From assembly GCF_040869045.1 (NCBI RefSeq), contig NC_090321.1, positions 75,239,183-75,303,182 on the forward strand: a DNA stretch of 64,000 bases, written 5' to 3'. Positions 55,739-64,000 of the stretch are shown here, piece after piece. Under the pieces are notes generated by a model. That model searched no databases, was not told the origin of the DNA, and was given only the letters and a program-made list of their open reading frames with translations. The stretch's first letter is position 1. Each line of letters opens with the position of its first letter. Source of the DNA: Eurosta solidaginis (taxonomy: Eukaryota > Arthropoda > Insecta > Diptera > Tephritidae). The position numbers were made by a program, and so were the translations under genes.

Positions 55739-56617
55739 CAGAAGAGTTTCACAAGTTTCGATTTGACGGCTCAGTTTTCCGGTTGCCGATCTTGGTCCAG
55801 TGCTGGTTGATTTATCCAAAGCTTCAAACAAATGCCGAAACGGAGGTTCGTTGAATTGTAGAAGGCAAAAGAACCAATGCAATGGTCTTTTTAACAGCAA
55901 TTCGAATCGTCGTATAATTCCACCGTGTGGGCCAGTGTTTGTTGGCTCACCGTCAGTGCATATTCCAATTAATGCATCCAGTGATATATTTTTATCGTTG
56001 AAAAAACCATTTAATTTGGTTGTTTTGTATTCAGCGGTTTCATGTTCCAGTCTTACGTAACCAATCAATTCAGAATTGGGTTCTCTCAAAATAACAAGAT
56101 GAGGTTCTTTTACCATCCTAGTATGATACTTCTCATCAATTTTATCTATCGTTAAAGTATCATCTTTTCTGCCATCGAATGAAAACGCTAACAAATTGGT
56201 ATCATCTAACCGTTTGCGAAGCACTTCTTTCTCTTTTTCTCTGCGAACTTTCGATTTATCCACGATGAAAGGTTTCCCATGCTTATCTTTAATTTTAAAA
56301 TCTTGCAAAAGAGCGGTTCCCAATGCTGATGCTACTCTGTCAGGCACACCAAATCTGTCACATACCAAGGCAAAGATAAAACAATCGTATCTCTCTGTGT
56401 ATTGTGAACTTGTGCTTCTATCCATATCTTCTTGAACCGGTGGCGGTGCGTATGTTGAATCATCGGGATCTTGGTATGTTGGCATTGATGACATAGACGT
56501 TGCTCCTTGCTCTTCAGTTTCCATCATAAATGCATCCATTGTTAGTCTTCTCTGATTATGTTGATCGTGCATGAACTCTTTGAGGCGTTCGGGAACCCAG
56601 CCGCATGCACATGGAGC
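55739..56617 (-). pseudogene. Transposase-like gene, middle exon with catalytic-type motifs
   Basis: Open from the foldback insertion at 56617 down to a consensus donor CTG/GTAAGT at 55739-55734. Motifs in order: ACGWVPERLKEFMHDQHNQR, FALVCDRFGVPDRVASALG, FSFDGRKDDT with a first candidate Asp, ICTDGEPTNTGPHGG with a second, and RPLHWFFCLLQFNEPPFRHL. The layout resembles an RNase H-fold nuclease. The first codons continue exactly the frame that ends at 59435, in register with the 9-bp duplication. Confidence 0.72.
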
Positions 56618-59434
56618 ACCTCTCTGAAGTTGGCAAGACAACTTTTACGTGGAAAAAAATTACTCTTTGGGAAAATTGCCGTGAATTTGCCGTAATTTAT
56701 CCGTGAAACAAAAAAATTTGCCGTGGCCATATTTTAGAAAATACAGGGTGGCACGCCAACTTCACGTGAAGTTAGCGTGCCACCCTCAGAAAACCACCTT
56801 AGAGACCAGCTAGGAAAATAATTCTTGCACACGAATTTGCCGTAAATTTGCCGTAGATAAGTGGCATATTATATAATTTCGAAAAAATTTAAATTTAACT
56901 TTTTTTATGGTGCACCGCCAACTTCATGTGAAGTTAGCGTGCCGCTTTTCGAAAACCACCTCAGACACCAGTTAGGAAAATAATTCTTGCACGTGAATTT
57001 GCCGTGAATTATCCGTGAAACAAAAAAATTTGCCGCGGCCATGTTTTAGAAAATACAGGGTGGCACGCCAACTTCACGTGAAGTTAGCGTGCCACTTTTC
57101 GAAAACCACCTTAGACACCATTTATGAAAATAATTCTTGCACGTGAATTTGCCGTAAATTTGCCGTAGATGAGTGGCATATTTTATAAATTCGAAAAAAA
57201 AAATTGCGATTTTTTTTAATGGTGCACCGCCAACTTCATGTGAAGTTAGCATGCCACCCTCAGAAAACCACCTTAGAGGCCAGCTAGGAAAATAATTCTT
57301 GTACACGAATTTGCCGTAAATTTGCCGCAGATAAGTGGCATATTTTATAAATTCGAAAAAGAAAATTCAGGGTGGCACGCTAACTTCACGTGAAGTTGGC
57401 GGGCACCATAAAAAAAATTCGAAAATTTTTTTCGAATTTATAAAATATGCCACTTATCTACGGCAAATTTACGGCAAATTCGTGTGCAAGAATTATTTTC
57501 CTAGCTGGCCTCTAAGGTGGTTTTCTGAGGGTGGCATGCTAACTTCACGTGAAGTTGGCGGTGCACCATAAAAAAAATTCGAATTTTTGTTTTTCGAATT
57601 TATAAAATATGCCACTTATCTACGGCAAATTTACGGCAAATTCGTGTGCAAGAATAATTTTCTTAGCTGGCCTCTAAGGTGGTTTTCTGAGGGTGGCATG
57701 CTAACTTCACATGAAAATGGCGGTGCACCATAAAAAAAATTTGAAATTTTTTTTTTCGAATTTATAAAATATGCCACTTATCTACGGCAAATTTACGGCA
57801 AATTCGTGTGCAAGAATTATTTTTCTAGCTGGCTTCTAAGATGGTTTTCGAAAAGTGGCACGCTAACTTCACGTGATGTTGGCGGTTCAACATAAAAAAA
57901 ATTTAATTTTCTTTTTCGAATTTATAAAATATGCCACTTATCTACGGCAAATTTATGGCAAATTCGTGTGCAAGAATTATTTTCCTAGCTGGCCTCTAAG
58001 GGGTTTTCTGAGGGTGGCACGCTAACTTCACGTGAAGTTGGCGGTACACCATAAATAAATTTGAAAATTTTTTTTTCGAAGTTATAAAATATGCCACTTA
58101 TCTACGGAAAATTTACGGAAAATTCGTGTGCAAGAATTATTTTTCTAGCTGGCCTCTAAGGTGGTTTTCTGAGGATGGCACGCTAACTTTACGTGAAGTT
58201 GGCGGTGCACCATAAAAAAAATTCGAAATTTTTTTTTCGAATTTATAAAATATGCCACTCATCTACGGCAAATTTACGGCAAATTCACGTGCAAGAATTA
58301 TTTTCCTAACTGGTGTCTAAGGTGGTTTTCGAAAAGTGGCACACTAACTTCACGTGAAGTTGGCGGTGCACCATAAAAAAAAGTTAAACTTTTTTTTCGA
58401 AATTATATAATATGCCACTTATCTACGGCAAATTTACGGCAAATTCGTGTGCAAGAATTATTTTCCTATCTGGCCTCTAAGGTGGTTTTCTGAGGGTGGC
58501 ACGCTAACTTCACGTGAAGTTGGCTGTGCACCATAAAAAAAGTTAAATTTTTTGTTTTCGAAATTATATAATATGCCACTTATCTACGGCAAATTCGTGT
58601 GCAAGAATTATTTTCCTATCTGGCCTCTAAGGTGGTTTTCTGAGGGTGGCACGCTAACTTCATGTGAAGTTGGCTGTGCACCACAAAAAAAATGTTAAAT
58701 TTTTTGTTTTCGAAATTATATAATATGCCACTTATCTAAGGCAAATTTACGGAAAATTCGTGTGCAAGAATTATTTTTCTAGCTGGCCTCTAAGGTGGTT
58801 TTCTGAGGATGGCACGCTAACTTTACGTGAAGTTGGCGGTGCACCATAAAAAAAATTCGAAATTTTTTTTTCGAATTTATAAAATATGCCACTCATCTAC
58901 GGCAAATTCACGTGCAAGAATTATTTTCCTAACTGGTGTCTAAGGTGGTTTTCGAAAAGTGGCACACTAACTTCACGTGAAGTTGGCGGTGCACCATAAA
59001 AAAAAGCTAAACTTTTTTTTCGAAATTATATAATATGCCACTTATCTACGGCAAATTTACGGCAAATTCGTGTGCAAGAATTATTTTCCTATCTGGCCTC
59101 TAAGGTGGTTTTCTGAGGGTGGCACGCTAACTTCACGTGAAGTTGGCTGTGCACCATAAAAAAAGTTAAATTTTTTGTTTTCGAAATTATATAATATGCC
59201 ACTTATCTACGGCAAATTCGTGTGCAAGAATTATTTTCCTAGCTGGTCTCTAATGTGGTTTTCTGAGGGTGGCATGCTAACTTCACGTGAAGTTGGCGTG
59301 CCACCCTGTATTTTCTAAAATATGGCCACGGCAAATTTTTTTGTTTCACGGATAAATTACGGTAAATTCACGGCAATTTTCCCAATAGGTAATTTTTTTC
59401 CACGTAAAAGTTGTCTTGCCAACTTCAGAGAGGT
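56618..59434. mobile_element. Foldback element with 9-bp target duplication
   Basis: ACATGGAGC flanks it (56609-56617, 59435-59443), and the transposase frame is continuous across one copy. Ends read ACCTCTCTGAAGTTGGCAAG in inverted orientation. Arms consist of a unit of about 160 bp that flips near 57370, about four units left and eleven right. A 9-bp duplication and repeat-built arms fit Foldback (FB/MULE-related) elements of flies. No gene inside. Confidence 0.88.
56740..59330. repeat. 160-bp tandem units of the foldback element
   Basis: The word gtggcacgctaacttcac recurs every 159-162 bp (57531, 57693, 57855, 58014 and so on). Units alternate between two versions, with ttttctgagggtgg or ttttcgaaaagtgg before the word. 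Some lack the repeated aaatttacgg phrase. Confidence 0.92.
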
Positions 59435-59871
59435 ACATGGAGCTGCCTTCAAATCGCATTTACATGTTCCAATGTAGAAAATTGTTTCCAGAGATTTTAC
59501 ATACTCTGTAAATTGTTGGGTGTTGTTTCTTCTCTTGGTTTGCTCTTGATACTTGTCAAGCAATTTATTCAATTTATTAAATACACTTTTTTTCAGCATT
59601 ATTTCCATACCAAGTTTTTCCCAAATTCCAATCAACTTATCTTGTACTTGAATAGTGAATGATTTATGGGAAAACTTTTTTGTTCTGTTTTAGCACGTTC
59701 GCTTAAGTAAAAATAATATCTCAAGATATCCAGATGGGTTGGTAAATTAAGATCAGTTAAATCAGTAGACACACCAAGCATGATGTTACTGCTTGAGTAT
59801 ATGACTCATTGGGTTTTCGATAGTTGTTGATGTATTTGCTTCATCTTGCGGTGTAGAGGATGGTGGATTCA
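59435..59871 (-). pseudogene. Transposase-like gene, 5' part
   Basis: The likely start is at 59871 (MNPPSSTPQDEANTSTT). A frame change near 59787 leads to MLGVSTDLTDLNLPTHLDIL, and another near 59640 leads to IGIWEKLGMEIMLKKSVFNK and YIGTCKCDLKAAPC, a Cys cluster that continues as ACGWVPERL on the far side of the foldback element. Broken by frameshifts. Confidence 0.65.
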
Positions 59872-60247
59872 TTGTAAACTTTTTGATTTGGAATGGTCAC
59901 TTCACTTATTATTTTTTTTAAAATATTTTTTTATCTGAAATTAGCACTTCACACTTTGAGTTCTTCACAACGACTTAATGCATTCACAAAAACTGTTGCG
60001 TTATATGGAAGAATGAAATGGTAATTTCAATTCTACCTGCTGTGCCTTGTGGTGGCTTAAAAAAAACAACACAAGCAATTTTACGATTTGCAATTGTGTC
60101 ACAGTGATACCTTCATTTTTTAAAACGGTTGAATAAAAAACCCACAACTATGTTTACGACATGCAAATGCATCACAGTGATGCCTTGGTTTTAAAAGGGT
60201 TGTAAAAACGCAAATTTCTAATAATTTTTTTTAATTTCTTTTCTATT
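59872..60247 (-). other. 5' non-coding part of the DNA transposon
   Basis: AT-rich; no further exon seen. Contains an inexact direct repeat with tgcattcacaaaaac / catcacagtgatacctt and catcacagtgatgcctt. Confidence 0.45.
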
Positions 60248-60687
60248 ACTAAGTTAAATTCATTTTTTCATTTACATATGTTCTGACTAAATAAATTTCT
60301 AAAGAGAAAAATAAACTCCAAAAAGAAAAAACATAGGCATTTCGCTGATTTTTTCATGTAAAGTGCAAAACCGGCGATTTTTTGAAATGTTTGTATGGTG
60401 AACCCCCAGGGGGTTCCAGGGGGTGTGCCACTGGCATCGGTGGGTCGGGCCTCCAAAGTTAGTGGGGGTCGGTCATACATTTGGACTCGATTGGAGCACT
60501 CTAAATTGGTCAAAGTGGGATTTTTCAAAATTTGCCCCTACCCAAATGTTCGACCCAAATTGGGTGACATCAGAATTCGTTTTAGAGGTATGGTTCCTTC
60601 GGCAAAGTTTCTTACTTTGATCCCTAGAATTTGATTTTCACAGAGCCATGGGCGATTTTTTGCCACCCCACAAATCGACCCGGACTA
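60248..60687 (-). repeat. Right terminal inverted repeat
   Basis: Reverse complement of 53768-54225. It ends in aaatcgacccggacta followed by the CTAAACAT target copy. Confidence 0.85.
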
Positions 60688-61010
60688 CTAAACATCCTTG
60701 TAGATGCTCACTTCCCCGATGGATCGGGGAAGGGAGTACGCAATACAAAGACGGCACATAAGGAAGTACCTGTTGGCCTCATAAACAACCTTTTACCGGG
60801 AAAGAAAATTGCGTGGGCAATAGATAGCTTCTCTCCATATAAATCACCGGGCGTGGATGGTATTCTACCTATTATGCTGCAGAAGACTTGGTTAAGGAAC
60901 TAAAGGAGATCTTCGAGGCATGCATTCGTCTCAACCACATTCCGGTCTCGTGGACGAAAACAAGGGTGGTTTTCATCCCTAAGGCCGGCAGAAGGGGGTA
61001 TAACCGCACT
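60688..61010 (+). pseudogene. LOA-like LINE, continuation into the RT
   Basis: Resumes the frame interrupted at 53767 with LNILVDAHFPDGSGKG, then IAWAIDSFSPYKSPGVDGIL, LKEIFEACIRLNHIPVSW and TRVVFIPKAGRRGYN, early RT blocks. One-base shifts occur near 60640 and 60890. Coding similarity stops near 61005, before the catalytic motif, where unrelated sequence and the 412-like LTR begin. Confidence 0.78.
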
Positions 61011-61187
61011 GCGTTACCCAGCCTTTACGCACTAAACACACCTCTGAGTGCAAATGGCATCGCTGTCAGCTGTTGCTGAACAGCAATGCCAATTGCACTC
61101 AGCAGGGCAATTGCATTCAGCAATGAAAAATGATGGCCGCTGAGCGTGGGTGAAAAACGAGCGCGACCGAATTCGTTTTTGAACATT

Positions 61188-61521
61188 TGTAGTGACTAAA
61201 CCCAAACTAAAGTAAAAATCAAAAATATAGTTAAACCAAAGGGTGTTTTTCAATATATACATATATATTTAAATAAAACTAAAGACAAGTTGTGAACAAA
61301 AAATAATTTAAGAAACTAAGAACATTCTAGTGAATAATTATGATCAGAGATAAGTAAAACTGAAAGTGAAAAAAAGAAATTTGTTAAATAAACTGTGAAC
61401 AGAAAAACTAAACGAAGTCTAATAATTTGGAACTAAAAAGGTAAAAGAAGGGATTATGTGTGCAAGGCGTGAGTATAATCAAATACCCAAAAATGGTTGG
61501 CGATCAAAAGCCAACCTTTCA
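61188..61521 (+). repeat. 5' LTR of a 412/mdg1-like element (start uncertain)
   Basis: The right edge is firm: it ends CCAACCTTTCA just before a primer site at 61522. The left edge is a guess: TGTAGTGAC at 61188 resembles 412/mdg1 LTR starts, but TGTTGCTGAAC at 61070 is also possible. The partner LTR is outside the window. Confidence 0.6.
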
Positions 61522-61534
61522 TGGCGACCGTGAC
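61522..61534 (+). other. Primer-binding site
   Basis: TGGCGACCGTGAC directly follows the LTR end CA. This is the site I recall for 412/mdg1-type gypsy elements, primed by an arginine tRNA. Confidence 0.85.
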
Positions 61535-62755
61535 GCCAGGCCTTGCAATGGCGGCCATAGTGGCGAAAAGGCAGGCCTCTTAAAAACTAAAAATCAAAAA
61601 GAAAAAAAAAACTTAAAATCTTAAAAATTTAAAATAGTAAAAATGAATTAAACAAATAAAATTTGTTTTCCTAAAGAATTAAAATTTAATTTACAAAAAA
61701 AAATTTTTAAATCTACAAAAAAAATATTTTATACCATTTAAAAATCTACAAAAAAAAAAATTACAAAATCCAAAAACCATTACAAAAAAAAAAAAATATA
61801 TAAAAATTCAAAAATTCTACAAAAAAAAATCTTTAAATACTAAAAACTACACAAAAGAATGTTCTTTAAAAAAACTATAAAAATTACAAAAAAATACAAA
61901 AATTTAAAAAATTATAAAATTAAAAAAAAAAAAATTACAAAGATCTAAAAATCTACAAAACAATATCGAAATTAACACAAATCTACAAAAATTTGGTAAT
62001 TCATGGCGGTGTTTGTGGCAGTGGCTAGTGCAGAAAAATTAGAAGAAATAAAAGCACTTAACGGAAAAATATAATAAAAAGACTTAATAGAATACAGAAA
62101 TAATAGGATCATGTAAACTGCAATAATATAAAACAACGAACTAAAAGGCAGCAGAAATAATATAATTGTGAAAATAGAAACAACAAAAACACTAAAAATT
62201 CAAATAAATACTTTGAAGACTGTACCACTTACATTTTTGTCAATTTCCATTGAATATTCATTATATTTTCTATCAAAAATTTATTTCATATTAATACATT
62301 TCATATTATATTTCCAATTTTTAACAATTATCGTAATTATCACCATACTTATTCAATTACTTTAAACAAACATACAATTTCCCGAAATATACATACATAT
62401 ATACATGTACAAGATGTGTAAAGGTAGGCACTGTGGGACAGGGCCGGACAAAAACAGAAATTTTTTTAATCATCATTAATTGCTTTATTGGTTTCTGGCT
62501 TGTATAACAGTTGCTGAAATTAAATACATTTTTAAAAGTTTTCTAGTTTTAGTCCCACTCTGCCCTACAGTGGGCTTCATCAAAAACAATACAAAAAAAT
62601 AACATGATTACAATTTTTATTTAAAGCGGTGGTTACGTAATTAACCAAAGAGATTTTTTTTGCGTAAACGGTGGTTCTATAAATTCGACTTTATAAAAAA
62701 AAAAAAAATTCGACTTTAATCAGTTTAAATATTTCTTCTTTGCTTCCTACTACAT
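61535..62755 (+). other. Leader of the 412-like element
   Basis: Extremely A-rich, with many short ctacaaaaaa-type words at 61690-61990, then AT-rich. No gene. A long leader before gag is normal for this group. Confidence 0.6.
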
Positions 62756-63917
62756 ATGTTTCTTAGAAACAGGAAAGTAGTTCCCAGATTTTCAGAGCAA
62801 GACTCAGATTCCGAAAATTCAGATTCCAATTCCAAAAATTTTAATTCCGAAAGTTCCGATTCAGAAAATCTTGATTTTAAAAGCCCAGTTTCCGAAGGCT
62901 CAACCACATATCCGCCCAGTACAATCAAAAACCTTATTGTTAGACTTTCTTTGTCCGGAGAATTTCACGGATTTGAGGAATTGCCCGAAACACATATTTG
63001 AAATCCTCCTAATTCCGATACAAATATGGCAACTCCTGAGGAAAAAAGATCGTTTATCAGCATGTATGCTGGTATTATGCGTGAAAATTATAGCGGTGAG
63101 CCCCTGGGTCTTGAATCTTTCATTAATAAAATTGAGTTAATCGAAAAATTTGTCGACGAAAATTTAACTGGCACTTGTATTTCATATACATATTAAATCC
63201 AAACTCGATGGTATAGCTCGAGAAGCGATACCAACTCAAATACTTTCAGTTAATGATATAAAAATAGCACTACGTAACCGTATAAAACCCGATAACTCCA
63301 AAGTTGTGGCCGGAAAAATTGCAGCTTTGCAAGTTAATAATAATAATTACACCGATTTCGATTCTTTAGAGCGTTCGCTAATTATCGAAGGGATTACTCA
63401 GGCCAAAGCCTATGAAATGGCCATCGAGCAAACAGTTAACGTTTGCCGATTGAACGCAAAAACCAGTTTAGTCAAATCAATCCTCGCTTCAACCAATTTT
63501 TCTGATTCCAAGGACGTAGTAGCTAAACTGATTGTAGAGCAATCAAATGAAATAAAAGAACGCAAAGTTTTAGCATTTAGGGCGCGGAACAATAACAATT
63601 TCAGAAATTTTCAAAGTAATAACCGAGGTCGAAACTTCCAAAATCAAAGTCGTAACTTTAACAATTATAGACCAAATAGACCCTCTTTTAGTAATAGTAA
63701 CTATGGCAACAACTTCAATCGCGGCAATCAAATGCAAAATTTCCGTTCCGGCGGAAATCGGCATCAGTCTAATAATAATAACAGCAGCAATAGTCGTACT
63801 AGCAATAATAACGGTTCTAACACTTCCAATAATAGAGGTAGAAATGCAAGTGTCCGGACTTTAAACAGGGAAGCCCCTCAGGAGCGAATACTAATGGAGG
63901 ACGAGACAAATTACTAA
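62756..63917 (+). pseudogene. Gag of the 412-like element
   Basis: Starts MFLRNRKVVPRFSEQDSDSE with a Ser/Asp/Glu-rich N-terminus. A TGA at 62999-63001 and a frame change near 63170 interrupt it. The capsid part has KIELIEKFVDENLTG, GKIAALQVNNNNYTDF, then a short loss before SLERSLIIEGITQAKAYEMA and ILASTNFSDSKDVVAKLIVE. The C-terminus is an Asn/Arg/Gly-rich tail (FRNFQSNNRGRNFQNQ) in place of zinc knuckles, as in 412/mdg1-type gags. Pol would begin past the window. Confidence 0.85.
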
Positions 63918-64000
63918 CTGATTCAGCTCACAGTTTTTCTTCTAAAAACGTTTATTGTCTTAAATTATTCCGATTTTATACAAATAAATATTACTGGCTC

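Larger units (their letters stand above)
53768..60687 (-). mobile_element. DNA transposon with 8-bp target duplication and TIRs of about 440 bp
   Basis: CTAAACAT flanks the element (53760-53767, 60688-60695), and the LINE frame on either side is continuous across it. The ends start TAGGGCGGGTCGATTT and TAGTCCGGGTCGATTT and stay inverted to about 54225 and 60248. It carries a two-exon-type transposase gene on the minus strand, a 564-bp internal tandem duplication and an inserted foldback element (56618-59434). An 8-bp duplication is usual for hAT elements, but the protein is not an obvious hAT transposase, so the superfamily is open. Confidence 0.85.

Noticed and set aside
56740..59330. Foldback repeats as part of the DNA transposon terminal repeats
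   Set aside because: They have their own inverted ends and a 9-bp duplication in codon register, so they are a separate later insertion.
62168..62365. 65-residue hydrophobic frame in the 412-like leader
   Set aside because: AT-rich low-complexity translation with no conservation signal, inside a known type of non-coding leader.

Overview
The window is an AT-rich, repeat-saturated stretch of an insect nuclear genome. It is most likely a true fly, and I would guess a tephritid fruit fly. The support is the mixture of LOA, R1, jockey and RTE LINEs, Osvaldo-like and 412-like gypsy elements, Helitrons, foldback elements and a tRNA-derived SINE that I recall as typical of tephritids. That assignment is recalled, not computed. 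Almost every long reading frame belongs to a transposable element and almost all of them are broken. The one exception is a pair of phase-matched exons (39897-40223 and 40316-40528, minus strand) that look like part of a real host gene.

Layout. 1-5099: dispersed repeat and a giant imperfect palindrome with 130-bp tandem units in its arms. 5640-6647 and 38339-38880: two halves of one degenerate tandem array, split by a 31.7-kb nest of elements. Inside the nest, an Osvaldo-like gypsy retrotransposon (about 7170-31747, LTRs of about 1.5 kb) carries in its 5' leader a DNA transposon (about 9010-22654). The transposase gene of that transposon was hit by a jockey fragment (10527-11263), a 7-kb Galileo/foldback-like element with a 7-bp target duplication (12041-19078) and, in an intron, an R1-type LINE (19266-21715). 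The gypsy 3' region carries an RTE-like LINE (28026-30029). Downstream lies a LOA-type LINE (to 38338), itself hit by a 206-bp SINE-like element and by a 13-nt micro-insertion.

39.5-52 kb: candidate host-gene exons, two solo LTRs, a truncated gypsy-like element of the same LTR family with a SAP-domain gag, a piggyBac-type MITE with TTAA ends, a Helitron with a helicase remnant and a 142-bp array, an RNase H-bearing LINE fragment, and a SINE. 52-61 kb: a second LOA-like LINE is split by a 6.9-kb DNA transposon (8-bp target duplication, terminal inverted repeats of about 440 bp, an unnamed transposase family), which is itself split by a foldback element with a 9-bp target duplication. 61.2 kb to the end: the 5' part of a 412/mdg1-like gypsy element (LTR end, tRNA-type primer site, gag), running out of the window.

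The most interesting points are the two foldback elements, which share an 11-mer in their repeat units although their target duplications differ in length, and the zinc-finger LINE fragment captured inside both arms of the Galileo-like element. Next come the two unnamed transposase families and the exact target-site duplications, several of them checked by the host reading frame, which let the order of insertions be read.
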